A stretch of DNA of 64,000 bases from contig JAGVWE010000004.1 of NCBI GenBank assembly GCA_018304425.1, positions 62,001-126,000 on the forward strand, in the 5' to 3' direction. The translations under genes and the position numbers were made by a program. Of this stretch, positions 16,533 through 24,608 are shown piece by piece. The stretch is from Candidatus Iainarchaeum sp. (GTDB lineage: Archaea > Iainarchaeota > Iainarchaeia > Iainarchaeales > UBA10219). The stretch's first letter is position 1. Each line of letters begins with the position of its first letter. The notes under the pieces were generated by a model. That model was not told the DNA's origin. It ran no database searches and saw only the letters and a list, made by a program, of their open reading frames with translations.

Positions 16533-17132
16533 TTACGCGGCCTTCTCCTTCGCCTTTTCTTCTTTCCTTGTCTCCTTGGTCTCCCGCTTCTTGGTGGGCC
16601 CAGCCTTGACCCATTCCTCTTTTCCCAGGCCGTCCTGCCGCATCGTCAAACCGATTTTCGACGCGGAAAGCGAGCCCTTCAAGCTCACCGTGACAATCCG
16701 CGCCGTGACGTTGTCGCCCTTCAACAGCTTCCGAGCCGACTCCTTTCCAACGAAGCCCGGGAGCTTCGCGTCATAATTGATGTAGTCATCCATGATCTGG
16801 CTGACGTGAATCAGCCCCTCGATGGGGCCAATCCGCGCAAACGCACCGAACTCCGTCACTTCCGTGACATAGCCGTCCACGACCTCGTGGACTTCCGGCT
16901 TGTACACCAGCAACTTCATGACCGCCGTATAATAGGCCGCGCCATCCCCTGGCACGACCCTTCCCTCTCCCGTGCTCTCGATTTCCGGGACCACGACCAC
17001 CAAGCCAAGATCCTCGTCCATCAAGCCCTCATACTCCTTTTGAACGAGCTTCAAAACCGTTTTCTTGAGGTCCGCCCCGAACTCCGCCGGAGGCACCCTA
17101 ACCGTGTCCGTGACCGTATACATCGAGTACAT
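16533..17132 (-). CDS. rpoE: RNA polymerase subunit E' (Rpo7)
   Basis: 199 residues. The N-terminal RNP-like tip domain starts MYSMYTVTDTVRVPP. An S1 RNA-binding domain (about 80-165) has VTEVTEFGAFARIGPIEGLIHVSQI. A charged Lys/Glu tail of about 25 residues is longer than usual. With Rpo4 it forms the polymerase stalk; rpo4 is not seen here. GGTG lies 7 bases before ATG 17132, and the gene starts 3 bp after the PIN-domain gene. Confidence 0.96.
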   Translation of the reverse strand: MYSMYTVTDTVRVPPAEFGADLKKTVLKLVQKEYEGLMDEDLGLVVVVPEIESTGEGRVVPGDGAAYYTAVMKLLVYKPEVHEVVDGYVTEVTEFGAFARIGPIEGLIHVSQIMDDYINYDAKLPGFVGKESARKLLKGDNVTARIVTVSLKGSLSASKIGLTMRQDGLGKEEWVKAGPTKKRETKETRKEEKAKEKAA

Positions 17133-17135
17133 TCG

Positions 17136-17519
17136 TTACACCCCTTCACCAATGGCTTCCACCAATTTGTTTTGCCTAATGAATATAATCCTTTCCTTGA
17201 GCCTCGCCTTCAAGGCCCGGTCATTGGTCGCCACCCAGCAGCCATCCAACGCCAGCCCAACCAGGGCATCGTCGGCGTTTGCCGCGTTGACCCCAATAAC
17301 CTTGACCTCATTCGCCTTCAACTCCATTTCCGCGAGGTTCACGAGTTTTTCCATGGTTTTCCCCTTTCTCCGGAGCAATCCAAGCTCCCGTTCCACCTGC
17401 GCGGGAACAACGAACTCCACCCGGCCCAACAGCCGGCGGATTTCCCTGCAGGCGTTTACCTTCTGTTTCACCGTCCACACCAGGAAATTGGTGTCCAGCG
17501 CCACCCTCACCGTTTTCAC
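17136..17519 (-). CDS. PIN-domain protein of the Fcf1/Utp24-like group
   Basis: 127 residues. Acidic PIN nuclease residues are in order: D near the start (RVALDTNFLVW), E in VERELGLL, D in NADDALVGLA, and a final ATNDRAL. The fixed archaeal position between aIF2-gamma and rpoE matches the Fcf1-like putative rRNA-processing nucleases rather than VapC toxins, and no antitoxin gene is adjacent. I start at GTG 17519, just past the aIF2-gamma stop at 17524-17526; no ATG is in frame there. Confidence 0.82.
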   Translation of the reverse strand: MKTVRVALDTNFLVWTVKQKVNACREIRRLLGRVEFVVPAQVERELGLLRRKGKTMEKLVNLAEMELKANEVKVIGVNAANADDALVGLALDGCWVATNDRALKARLKERIIFIRQNKLVEAIGEGV

Positions 17520-17523
17520 GGTT

Positions 17524-18816
17524 TCATTGGGCGACGCCGTAGGCGACCAACCTCCACCGCTGCTGCTCCATCTTGCTGATGGCGACCTTCTGCCCCTTTT
17601 CCACGACAATCGGCATCTTCAACGCCAATTCCACCAGGTTCTTGTGCTTTTTCGCGACGTTCCCCACCATGGTCATCGTTCCAACCGTTATCACGAGCAA
17701 CTCGTTCGGCAGGATGTCGGTTGTCTTCTCGCCCACCAGCCGCTGCAACAAATGCACGTCCAGTTTCACGCTGTTCACGGGCGCGGGAAGCGTTCCAGGC
17801 TTTGCGATGACCTGGCCCCGCATCTGGTCGCTCCGCGTCAGGCCGGGGTCCAGGTTCGTGCCCAAGGCAATCAAGCCGCCCGGCCGCGCGGATTCCAGCA
17901 AGCCGTTCGCGACATCGATTTCTATTACCTTCGTCACGATGCTCTTCCCGTTGATGCCCGGGCTAATCTCAATCGAGTCGCCTTTCTTCACGGTTCCCTG
18001 CACGATGGAGCCGCCCAGCACGCCGCCCTTCATTTCCTCCGGGGAAATCCCCGGCTTGTTGACGTCGAAACTCCGCGCCGCGTACATCTTCAAGTCGAGT
18101 TTTTCGTCGAACTTCGGCGAAGGAATGTGTTCCTCGATGGCCTCAATCAGCAAGTCGATGTTGGTGTTGAAGTGAGCCGCCGTCGGAATGATGGGCGCGT
18201 TCTCGTAGCCGAACTCCTTCAAGAACTTCCTTATCTGGGCCTGGTTCTCCAACGCCTTTTCCTTGTCCACCAGGTCAATCTTGTTCTGCGCGACGACCAC
18301 GTTCTTCGTGCCCGACACGCTCAACGCCATCAGATGTTCCGCGGTCCGCGGCTGCGGCACGAACTCGTTGGCCGCGATGACCAGGATCGCGCCATGCATC
18401 AGCGCGGCGCCGCTCAACATGGTGGTCATCAGGGTTTCATGGCCCGGCGCGTCGATGAAGCTCACTTTCCGCAGCACCTTCGTCTTCCCCCCGCACACCC
18501 CACACGTTGCCTGCGTGGCATAGGCTTCCGAGCCCTTGCATTTCTCGCACTTCCGGAAAACCGCGTCCGCGTACCCCAACCGGATGGAGATGCCCTTCTT
18601 GAGCTCCTCGGAGTGGGTGTCCGTCCACTTCCCGGTCAAGGCCTTGGTCAAGGAGGTCTTGCCGTGGTCCACGTGCCCAATGAGGCCGAGGTTCACCTCG
18701 GCCTGTGTCTCGGCTCTTGCCTCGACCCCCGCCTCCGGCTCGCGCTTGTGGGCGGCCTCGTCCTTTGGCTTCGGCGACTCAGCCCTTGCCTTCTTCGCGG
18801 TTTCGGTTTTCTTCAT
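17524..18816 (-). CDS. eif2g: Translation initiation factor aIF2 subunit gamma
   Basis: 430-residue GTPase that carries initiator Met-tRNA to the small subunit. G1 is GHVDHGKTS near residue 47, G2 follows KKGISIRLGYA, a zinc knuckle is CEKC with CGVCGG, G3 is DAPGH and G4 is NKID. Domains II and III follow to the end (VAYGVAQ). The first 40 residues are a charged extension longer than in most archaeal homologues. Subunits alpha and beta are not in the window. Confidence 0.97.
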   Translation of the reverse strand: MKKTETAKKARAESPKPKDEAAHKREPEAGVEARAETQAEVNLGLIGHVDHGKTSLTKALTGKWTDTHSEELKKGISIRLGYADAVFRKCEKCKGSEAYATQATCGVCGGKTKVLRKVSFIDAPGHETLMTTMLSGAALMHGAILVIAANEFVPQPRTAEHLMALSVSGTKNVVVAQNKIDLVDKEKALENQAQIRKFLKEFGYENAPIIPTAAHFNTNIDLLIEAIEEHIPSPKFDEKLDLKMYAARSFDVNKPGISPEEMKGGVLGGSIVQGTVKKGDSIEISPGINGKSIVTKVIEIDVANGLLESARPGGLIALGTNLDPGLTRSDQMRGQVIAKPGTLPAPVNSVKLDVHLLQRLVGEKTTDILPNELLVITVGTMTMVGNVAKKHKNLVELALKMPIVVEKGQKVAISKMEQQRWRLVAYGVAQ

Positions 18817-18848
18817 CTGATTCCTTTCCCTGTTCCGTTCGCCTTTGC

Positions 18849-19343
18849 TCAGTGCTTGGGTTTCTTGATGCCGCCCTCGCCGGCCTCCCGCTCCTTCAGC
18901 ACCTCTTCCTTTGACCGCTCCACGTTCGCCATGGACTTGGCGATGAGTTCTTCCTTGGCCGACAACGCCTTTTCCTCGACCTTCACCTTGGGCATGAACT
19001 CCTCGAACGGCTTTGAACCGTGCTTCTTGACGGCCAGGTTCACCTGGGACGTTTCATTCGTGATGAGGTTGCCCCGGAACGCAATGCGCTGCCTCAACCC
19101 CTTCTTCTTGTCCAGCGTAACGAAAATCCTTCGCCTCGCCGCACCCTCCAGGTCCGGCTTGATGGGAAAGCCTTCCTTGTCGCTTCCCCCGGTGATGACC
19201 GCCGTATAGCCTTCGAAGCCCAGCGAGTCGAGGCTCACCTCTTCGCCGACCTTGTGGTTCAAGAAAAGGGCCGCGTCCTCCGCCTTGTGCGAAAACGCTT
19301 TCCCCGACTTTGGATCCGATATCACGATATTCAACTCATTCAC
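18849..19343 (-). CDS. rps6e: 30S ribosomal protein S6e
   Basis: 164 residues: VISDPKSGKAF at the start, the GFEGYTAVITGGSDKEGFPIK core and RRRIFVTL, then a Glu/Lys-rich tail of about 40 residues. Start uncertain: GTG 19343 opens the frame, but GGTGA placed 5 bases before TTG 19334 could make that the true start, giving MNIVISDPK. It follows infB by 24 bp, the usual archaeal order infB-rps6e-eif2g. Confidence 0.95.
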   Translation of the reverse strand: MNELNIVISDPKSGKAFSHKAEDAALFLNHKVGEEVSLDSLGFEGYTAVITGGSDKEGFPIKPDLEGAARRRIFVTLDKKKGLRQRIAFRGNLITNETSQVNLAVKKHGSKPFEEFMPKVKVEEKALSAKEELIAKSMANVERSKEEVLKEREAGEGGIKKPKH

Positions 19344-19367
19344 CTCGCATTAAACGCTCCTAAACCC

Positions 19368-21125
19368 TTACGCTTCTTCCTTGCCCTCCAACCCCATGAT
19401 TTCCGATACGAGTTCCAGCTCGGGCTGGCTCAAGACGGAACCCAGTTCAAGCAGTTCATGGAACTGCTTCCTCGGAATAACCGTGAACAACTCGTCTTTC
19501 TCGGAGAGGTTCCTGCCCATGGTGGCGCCCTCAATCGAGACCGCGACCTCCATGCCCTCCCGGGCCTCGCTCAAGGGCTTGCCCTCCAACTGGATGGCCG
19601 CGATTCGCCCAATCCGCTCCCCTTTCCCGTTCATGACGTCCACGTTGGCCCGGAGCCTGCCCGCCAACACCCTCACTCCCACCACTGCCGGCTTCGCGTT
19701 CCGGAACACGTGGTCGGGTAACAGCTTGACGCGGGCCGGCAAGACCAGGCGCTCCAGCTTTTCCTCGAGTGACTTGTTCTTCTGCTCGGCCTGCCACCTG
19801 TCATAGTCTTCCAGCAGCCGGTACACGACGTCGCCCTGGAAAATGGTCACGCCGCGCTTCCCGGCTTCTTCGAGGGCATCGGGCTTGGCCCCGGTGTGGA
19901 ACGCGAAAATCACGCCCTTCAAGGGCTCCTTTTCCTTGATGCCTTCCATCTCAATCACGTCGCGGCGCGAAATCTCGCCCACGTCGGCCTTCCGGATGCG
20001 GATGCCCTTGTCCTGCAACAACTTGATCAACGCCTCCAATGCGCCCAGGGTGTCGGCGCGTGCAATGGGCCCCAGGGAATCCGACTCGATCTTGACGTGC
20101 TGGATTTCGTCGGCCACTTCCTTCTCCTCGCGGCCATCCGTCTTCACGCGCAACGGCGAACCCGCCAAGGCCAGGTCCAGGCCCGGTGCCGCGATTTTCA
20201 CTCCCGCCGCGGCGTGCACGAAGGCAACGCTCTTGAACTTCTCTTGGGGCGCCCTTATTTCGTCCAAGGGCTTGGGCTCGAGCAGGGCCCGCACCTTGGC
20301 GGTAATCACGCCCTCCTTGCCGCCCAACACGATTTCATCGCCCACCCTAATCGTTCCATCGTAGAGGATGACGTCCACGGTCTTGCCCAGGCCCCGCTCC
20401 TCCTTGACTTCGAGGATGGTGCCCTTGCCCGGGCCCTCCACGTGGATGCTGAGCTCGTTTTCCATGAACTTCTGGCTCAACCCGGCCAGGAACATCAGCA
20501 CCTCGGGGAGGCCCTCGCCGCTCTTCGCGCACACCGGGACAATCGGCACTTCCTTGGTGAACTCGCGGATGCGGTCAAAGCGCTCGCTGCGGAAGCCGTG
20601 CGCGTGCAGTTGCCCGACGATCTCGTACACCTTGCGGTCCAATTCCTCGACGACGTCCGCACTCTGCTCCTTCACGTTGTTCGAAAACGATTCCCGCTTC
20701 GTCTGCCAGCCCCGGATGGCGTCAATCTTGTTGGCCACGCAGACAAAGGGAACCTTGAACGAGCGCAGGATGTCAATCGCTTCCACCGTCTGCTTTTCCA
20801 GGCCCCGGTTGACGTCAATGACCACCACGGCAAGGTCCGCGATGCTGCCCCCGCGCTTCCGCAGGTTGCTGAAAGCCTCATGCCCCGGCGTGTCAATGAA
20901 CAACAGGCCCGGCAACGTGATGTGGAACCCATATCTTTCCAGGAGGCCGCCCGCGATTCTCCGCACGACTTCAATCGGTACTTCCGTGGCCCCGATGTGC
21001 TGGGTGATGCCGCCAGCCTCTTTTTCCGCGATGGCCGTTCCCCTGATCGTGTCCAGCAACTTGGTCTTGCCCGCGTCCACGTGGCCCAACACCGTGATAA
21101 TGGGTTTACGGATTTGTTTTTCCAT
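19368..21125 (-). CDS. infB: Translation initiation factor aIF5B
   Basis: 585-residue GTPase for subunit joining. G1 is VLGHVDAGKTKLLD (residues 12-25), G2 has GGITQHIGATEVP, G3 DTPGHEAF and G4 NKID, followed by domains II-IV. No intein, although archaeal aIF5B genes elsewhere carry them. ATG 21125 is used, with GGTGG just upstream; the longer frame adds eleven unlikely residues. Confidence 0.97.
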   Translation of the reverse strand: MEKQIRKPIITVLGHVDAGKTKLLDTIRGTAIAEKEAGGITQHIGATEVPIEVVRRIAGGLLERYGFHITLPGLLFIDTPGHEAFSNLRKRGGSIADLAVVVIDVNRGLEKQTVEAIDILRSFKVPFVCVANKIDAIRGWQTKRESFSNNVKEQSADVVEELDRKVYEIVGQLHAHGFRSERFDRIREFTKEVPIVPVCAKSGEGLPEVLMFLAGLSQKFMENELSIHVEGPGKGTILEVKEERGLGKTVDVILYDGTIRVGDEIVLGGKEGVITAKVRALLEPKPLDEIRAPQEKFKSVAFVHAAAGVKIAAPGLDLALAGSPLRVKTDGREEKEVADEIQHVKIESDSLGPIARADTLGALEALIKLLQDKGIRIRKADVGEISRRDVIEMEGIKEKEPLKGVIFAFHTGAKPDALEEAGKRGVTIFQGDVVYRLLEDYDRWQAEQKNKSLEEKLERLVLPARVKLLPDHVFRNAKPAVVGVRVLAGRLRANVDVMNGKGERIGRIAAIQLEGKPLSEAREGMEVAVSIEGATMGRNLSEKDELFTVIPRKQFHELLELGSVLSQPELELVSEIMGLEGKEEA

Positions 21126-21164
21126 TGCCACCACAACCGTTGCCTGCACGCCCAGCAAACCCCC

Positions 21165-21602
21165 TCAATGCAATCCCGTGGAACCGAAACCCGACTCGTT
21201 GCGCGTCGTGGCCTCCAGTTCGCTTACTTCGGTTACCTCGGCTTGTTCCACGCGCGCCAGCACGAGTTGCGCGATTTTCTTCCCCTTTTCGGCCTTGAAC
21301 GGGCGCTCCCCGTGGTTGATGACAATGACCCCTATCTCGCCGCGGTAGCCCGCGTCAATCGTGCCCGGCGCGTTCAACACCGTGATGCCTTCCTTCAAGG
21401 CCAGGCCGCTCTTCGGCCGCACCTGGGCCTCGAAGCCCTTTGGCACCGCAATCTTCAAGCCGGTGGGCACGAGCCTGCGCTGGCCCGGCTTTATTTCACA
21501 GGACTCCGTGGCATACAAGTCCAGGCCGGAATCGCCTTCGTGCTCGTAGGCAGGCAGCCTTGCGTCCGCGGAAACCCTTTTCACGAGCAGTTTGATTCCC
21601 AT
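21165..21602 (-). CDS. dut: dUTP diphosphatase (trimeric dUTPase)
   Basis: 145 residues; hydrolyses dUTP to dUMP and PPi, keeping uracil out of DNA. All five family motifs are visible: GDSGLDLYA, RPKSGLALK, GTIDAGYRGEIGV, RIAQLVL-type (KIAQLVLARVE) and the C-terminal GFGSTG that closes over the active site. Downstream of ndk by 16 bp; the two nucleotide enzymes sit inside a translation operon. Confidence 0.97.
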   Translation of the reverse strand: MGIKLLVKRVSADARLPAYEHEGDSGLDLYATESCEIKPGQRRLVPTGLKIAVPKGFEAQVRPKSGLALKEGITVLNAPGTIDAGYRGEIGVIVINHGERPFKAEKGKKIAQLVLARVEQAEVTEVSELEATTRNESGFGSTGLH

Positions 21603-21618
21603 CGCCTTCCAGTAGCCT

Positions 21619-22086
21619 TCACGCCTTCTTCTCTTCTTCCGAGTACAACCAGTCCAGGCTCATCAACGGATAGGCATGCAACTCGCTTTCCTTGAAGAAC
21701 CGCTTGATTTCCTTTTCGGCTTCTTCCTTGGACCCCGAGGCATGGATGAGGTTCTGCTGGTGGCTCATCGAAAAATCCCCTCGAATGCTGCCCATGTCCG
21801 CCTTTCTCCCCGAGGTAGCGCCCACCATCTTGCGCACGACTTCCACGGCCTCCACCCCTTCCAAGGCGATGACCACGCAGGGAATCGAGGCCATGTATTT
21901 CACGAGGCCCTGGAAGAACGGCTTGTCCTTGTGGTGCGCGTAGTGCTCTTCCAGTTTGGTGGGCGCCAGGCGCTCCATCTTGAGGCCAATGACCCTGAAC
22001 CCCTTGTTCTCAAAGCGCTTGAGGATTTCCCCCATGAGGCCGCGGTTGACGGCATCCGGCTTCAGGATGACACAGGTCCGTTCCAT
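21619..22086 (-). CDS. ndk: Nucleoside diphosphate kinase
   Basis: 155 residues; moves the terminal phosphate between nucleoside di- and triphosphates. Starts ERTCVILKPDAVNRGLMGEI and has the phospho-histidine motif NLIHASGS and the Kpn-loop area SIRGDFS. ATG 22086 overlaps the rpl24e stop (TGATG), which suggests translational coupling. Position after rpl24e is the usual archaeal one. Confidence 0.97.
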   Translation of the reverse strand: MERTCVILKPDAVNRGLMGEILKRFENKGFRVIGLKMERLAPTKLEEHYAHHKDKPFFQGLVKYMASIPCVVIALEGVEAVEVVRKMVGATSGRKADMGSIRGDFSMSHQQNLIHASGSKEEAEKEIKRFFKESELHAYPLMSLDWLYSEEEKKA

Positions 22087-22346
22087 CACGCCTCGACCTC
22101 CTTCGCCTTCTTCTCCTCTTTCAGGACGTCCCGGTCGGCTCCCTTCAAGGCCTTGCCCCGGTCGTGGGACACCTTGATCTGGTGGTATCTACTCGTCCAC
22201 TTGGTCTTGCGCCGGCTCCGGCCCAGCTTCAACGCGTTTTTCTCGCATTTCTTGGCGCAGAAGTGGAACACCGTGGCATCCTTTTTCACGTACATGAAGC
22301 CGGTGCCCTTCTGAATTTCCCTTCCACAAAACGAACACGTCGACAT
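22086..22346 (-). CDS. rpl24e: 50S ribosomal protein L24e
   Basis: 86 residues. The zinc-binding core is CSFCGREIQKGTGFMYVKKDATVFHFCAKKC-like, Cys at residues 4 and 7 with a later FCAKKC. The C-terminal Lys/Glu tail is lineage-specific in length. Lies between rps28e and ndk. Confidence 0.96.
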   Translation of the reverse strand: MSTCSFCGREIQKGTGFMYVKKDATVFHFCAKKCEKNALKLGRSRRKTKWTSRYHQIKVSHDRGKALKGADRDVLKEEKKAKEVEA

Positions 22347-22362
22347 TTTTTCACCCGTGCAC

Positions 22363-22575
22363 TTACCTTGCCCTGATTTCCTTGGCCTCGCGCTCGGTGT
22401 TCAAGAGGATCACGACATCGCCTTTCTTGATGTTTCCCTTGACGTTCCGCCGCTTGACCCGGCCCTTTTCCGGGCCGTCCAGAATCTTGCACAGCACCTG
22501 GATGATTTCGCCGTAGACTCCCGTGCGCTGCACGATTTCCACGACTTCCGCGGGGGTTCCCCTTTCAGTTGCCAT
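22363..22575 (-). CDS. rps28e: 30S ribosomal protein S28e
   Basis: 70 residues, small OB-fold head protein near the mRNA exit. Contains [16 protein letters not shown] and the closing [14 protein letters not shown] typical of S28e. Ten bp after rpl7ae. Confidence 0.96.
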   Translation of the reverse strand: MATERGTPAEVVEIVQRTGVYGEIIQVLCKILDGPEKGRVKRRNVKGNIKKGDVVILLNTEREAKEIRAR

Positions 22576-22585
22576 GTGCCTTCAC

Positions 22586-22951
22586 CTACTTCCTCAACTC
22601 GCTGAGTTTCTTGACGACGTCATCCAATTCCTTCTTGGCGTCGCCTTCCTCGGCGATTGCAACGGCCGTGGTCGAGACGCCGATGCCGGACTTCTCGCCG
22701 AGCTCCTTGCGCGTCGGCACAAAGCCGAACGGCACGTTTTTCTCCGCGCACAACAACGGCAAATGCATCATGATTTCAGGGGGAGAAACGTCTTCCGCCA
22801 TCACCACGAGCTTGGCCTTCTGGCGCTCAATGGCCTTCGTGACCTCGTTGCTGCCAATCCGGAGCTTGCCGCCCTTCCTCGCCTTTTCCACGAGGCCGAG
22901 GCAACGCTCTGCCAGTTCCTTTGGAACGCTGAACTTAACGTATTCTGCCAT
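22586..22951 (-). CDS. rpl7ae: Ribosomal protein L7Ae (kink-turn-binding protein)
   Basis: 121 residues. L7Ae binds kink-turns in 23S rRNA, C/D and H/ACA guide RNAs and archaeal RNase P. Recognition loops are visible: IGSNEVTKAIERQKAKLVVMAEDVSPPEIMMHLP and GIGVSTTAVAI. ATG 22951 is preceded by GGAGGTG 7 bases upstream, the same layout as tuf. First gene of the rpl7ae-rps28e-rpl24e-ndk-dut series. Its leader of about 105 bases contains a consensus kink-turn (see 22992-23041), so autoregulation is likely. Confidence 0.96.
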   Translation of the reverse strand: MAEYVKFSVPKELAERCLGLVEKARKGGKLRIGSNEVTKAIERQKAKLVVMAEDVSPPEIMMHLPLLCAEKNVPFGFVPTRKELGEKSGIGVSTTAVAIAEEGDAKKELDDVVKKLSELRK

Positions 22952-22991
22952 CAACGCACACCTCCAGTTTCACAGCCCATTCAGGCAAGCA

Positions 22992-23041
22992 CTCCCTCGC
23001 CCTTTCAAGGGCTCGGGACTCGCCCTGCTGGGCTCGCTGTC
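22992..23041 (-). promoter_or_regulatory. Kink-turn and second GA-core hairpin in the rpl7ae leader
   Basis: Read on the transcribed strand from 23041: GAC (C-stem), AGC (3-nt bulge), GA, GCCC, loop AGCA, GGGC, GA, GTC. This is a complete kink-turn: three-base bulge, tandem G-A pairs and a C-stem, though the C-stem is only 3 bp. Directly after it TCCC-GA-GCCC, loop TTGAAA, GGGC-GA-GGGA forms a second hairpin with the same G-A core but no bulge. L7Ae, the product of the gene downstream, is the known kink-turn binder. Confidence 0.72.
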
Positions 23042-23076
23042 ATAGGCAAAATAGAGCGCCCACCTTTCAGCCGAAC

Positions 23077-23110
23077 GCTTAAAAAACTATTTTGGGTGGG
23101 TTGCCCAAAA
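23077..23110 (-). promoter_or_regulatory. rpl7ae promoter with upstream inverted repeat
   Basis: A minus-strand TATA, GTTTTTTAAGC (23077-23087), predicts transcription from about 23057. Just upstream is the inverted repeat TTTTGGG (23090-23096) with CCCAAAA (23104-23110), which could be an activator or BRE-adjacent site. Confidence 0.5.
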
Positions 23111-23244
23111 GGGCCAAAACCACATAGTATAACCCCCACGGCAAGGCTTTTAAAGGTCTCGGTGAAGCCTTTCAAACCCCTCTGGGCCTTCGGCCAAAAG
23201 GACGGGCAAAAGCCATTTATAGGTCTGCGCCCCTATTCTATTGC

Positions 23245-23778
23245 ATGCTTAAAGCGATTCGAAGGGCTGGACAAACCCTTTGGTCTGCCGGGAAGCGGGT
23301 GGCCTGGAAAGCCTACACCGGCCTCGGTGGAAGGGACCGGCGGAAGCACTTGGAGGTCCGCCGCACCAATTTCCATCCCATGGAAGAATCAGGCCAACAT
23401 GGCCGCCTCATGCCAGGGCAGGTTGTTGCCCTGGAAGCAGGCCCGAAACGTTATGCCTTGCAGCAATCCTATCCAAGGGCTTTCCTTGCTTCCAAGCCAA
23501 GCAAGGACCCCAACCTCGAACTGATTGGCGTGGCCACCATTCCACGAAAAATAAGGAAAAGCGGTTCCCGGGCCGCTGAGGAGCCATTTCCGCCTTCCAG
23601 GGAACTAACCGAATGGGACGTGCCCGAAGAATTCCGGGAATTGTTTCGCGCGTTTGCCACCGAATTGGGTGGCTTGGCGCAAATCCAGGCCTTTGGCCCG
23701 GCAAGTTCTTTCCGCATGCCGCAAGTAAAAGGGCCCGTGCGAAGGATTTACTACTACGTTGACCGCCGCCGTGACTAG
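23245..23778 (+). CDS. Orphan basic protein, unknown
   Basis: 177 residues, Arg-rich, with no signal peptide or membrane helix. An N-terminal amphipathic basic helix (1-25) is followed by a mixed region and a C-terminal part with DVPEEFRELFRAFATELGG and a final strand RRIYYYVDRRRD. I do not recognise it. A TATA box, CATTTATAG (23214-23222), 27 bases before ATG 23245 supports an independent leaderless gene between rpl7ae and the RHH/PIN pair. Confidence 0.5.
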   Translation: MLKAIRRAGQTLWSAGKRVAWKAYTGLGGRDRRKHLEVRRTNFHPMEESGQHGRLMPGQVVALEAGPKRYALQQSYPRAFLASKPSKDPNLELIGVATIPRKIRKSGSRAAEEPFPPSRELTEWDVPEEFRELFRAFATELGGLAQIQAFGPASSFRMPQVKGPVRRIYYYVDRRRD

Positions 23779-23840
23779 AAAAACGGGAAAACCCCCAGAC
23801 CCGCAACCTTTTTAAGAAGCACCTGGTATTACTTAGTGAT

Positions 23841-24134
23841 ATGGAGCACGTGAGCATTAAACTGGATTCGGCCATCGCCAGGCAGATTGAGCGGGCTCTG
23901 GGCGAATTCAATTATACCACGAAAACGGAGTTCATCCGGGACGCCATCCGGGGCAAGCTGAAGGAATTGGACGGGGAGCGCCGGAAGGCGAAGGCCGAGC
24001 GGGCCCTGTTGGCCGCCTACGGCTCGCTGAAGGGCCAGAGCAAGGCGAAGACGGACGAGGAATGGCGCGCGCTGAAGCTTAAGGCATGGGATGAGTTCAA
24101 TCGGAGGCGGGAACAACAAACTAATCGAAAATGA
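23841..24134 (+). CDS. Ribbon-helix-helix DNA-binding protein, possible antitoxin
   Basis: 97 residues. The RHH fold is at the N-terminus: the strand HVSIKLDSAIARQIERAL then TKTEFIRDAIRGKLKEL, as in CopG/VapB-type repressors. The remaining 50 residues are a charged helical tail that could wrap a partner. A TATA (CCTTTTTAAGA, about 23806-23816) 28 bases before ATG 23841 indicates a leaderless mRNA. Its 3' end overlaps by 14 bp the 3' end of the PIN-domain gene on the other strand. Confidence 0.75.
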   Translation: MEHVSIKLDSAIARQIERALGEFNYTTKTEFIRDAIRGKLKELDGERRKAKAERALLAAYGSLKGQSKAKTDEEWRALKLKAWDEFNRRREQQTNRK

Positions 24135-24543
24135 TTTCCTCCGGTTTCCTGACTTCCACCACGTCCCGCAGGCATTCAAAGCCGTGGTCTCTCGCCACCA
24201 GCACCGCACCGTTGTCCCGCGCGACGATGGCGTGCGTGAGGTCGGATTCATGGGATTCTGTCCGCGTCTGCGCCAGCTCTCTTGCTTCGGCCCGTTGCTC
24301 GTCCGAAATCTCGACTCGAATCAGCGCTTCTTCGAAGGCGGAAAACGCTTGCTGGATTCGTTCCATGGAATAACCTTGCCGTAATTCGTCTACGGTTAGA
24401 TCGGAATAAAGGATTTTATGTCCTCGTGCCAGGCAGGCCTGGATAAAGCTGAACGCCAATTCCCCCAGTGGCCGGATATTGTCCCTTCGGTCGCCAAGGT
24501 AATCCCACCAGATGGAAGTATCCAAGTAAAACCGTTTCGCCAC
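24121..24543 (-). CDS. PIN-domain nuclease, possible VapC-type toxin
   Basis: 140 residues. PIN acidic residues are present: FYLDTSIWWDYL at the N-terminus, E in LTVDELRQGY, then ESDLTHAIVARDN and LVARDHGFECL. Toxin-like PIN proteins cut RNA, often tRNA or rRNA loops. No ATG is available; GTG 24543 fits a TATA-like GTTAAGGC about 27 bases upstream, and TTG 24561 is an alternative. It is convergent with the RHH gene rather than in one operon, unusual for a toxin-antitoxin pair, so their partnership is an inference. Confidence 0.75.
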   Translation of the reverse strand: MAKRFYLDTSIWWDYLGDRRDNIRPLGELAFSFIQACLARGHKILYSDLTVDELRQGYSMERIQQAFSAFEEALIRVEISDEQRAEARELAQTRTESHESDLTHAIVARDNGAVLVARDHGFECLRDVVEVRKPEEIIFD

Positions 24544-24608
24544 GCCTAAACAAGCACCCAAAAGCCTTAACTAATTTTCGTCGATTGACGAATATTCTGG
24601 TATCGGGC

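Noticed and set aside
17136..17519. PIN-domain gene as a VapC toxin
   Set aside because: No antitoxin gene is adjacent, and its position between aIF2-gamma and rpoE is the conserved place of the Fcf1-like housekeeping PIN protein.
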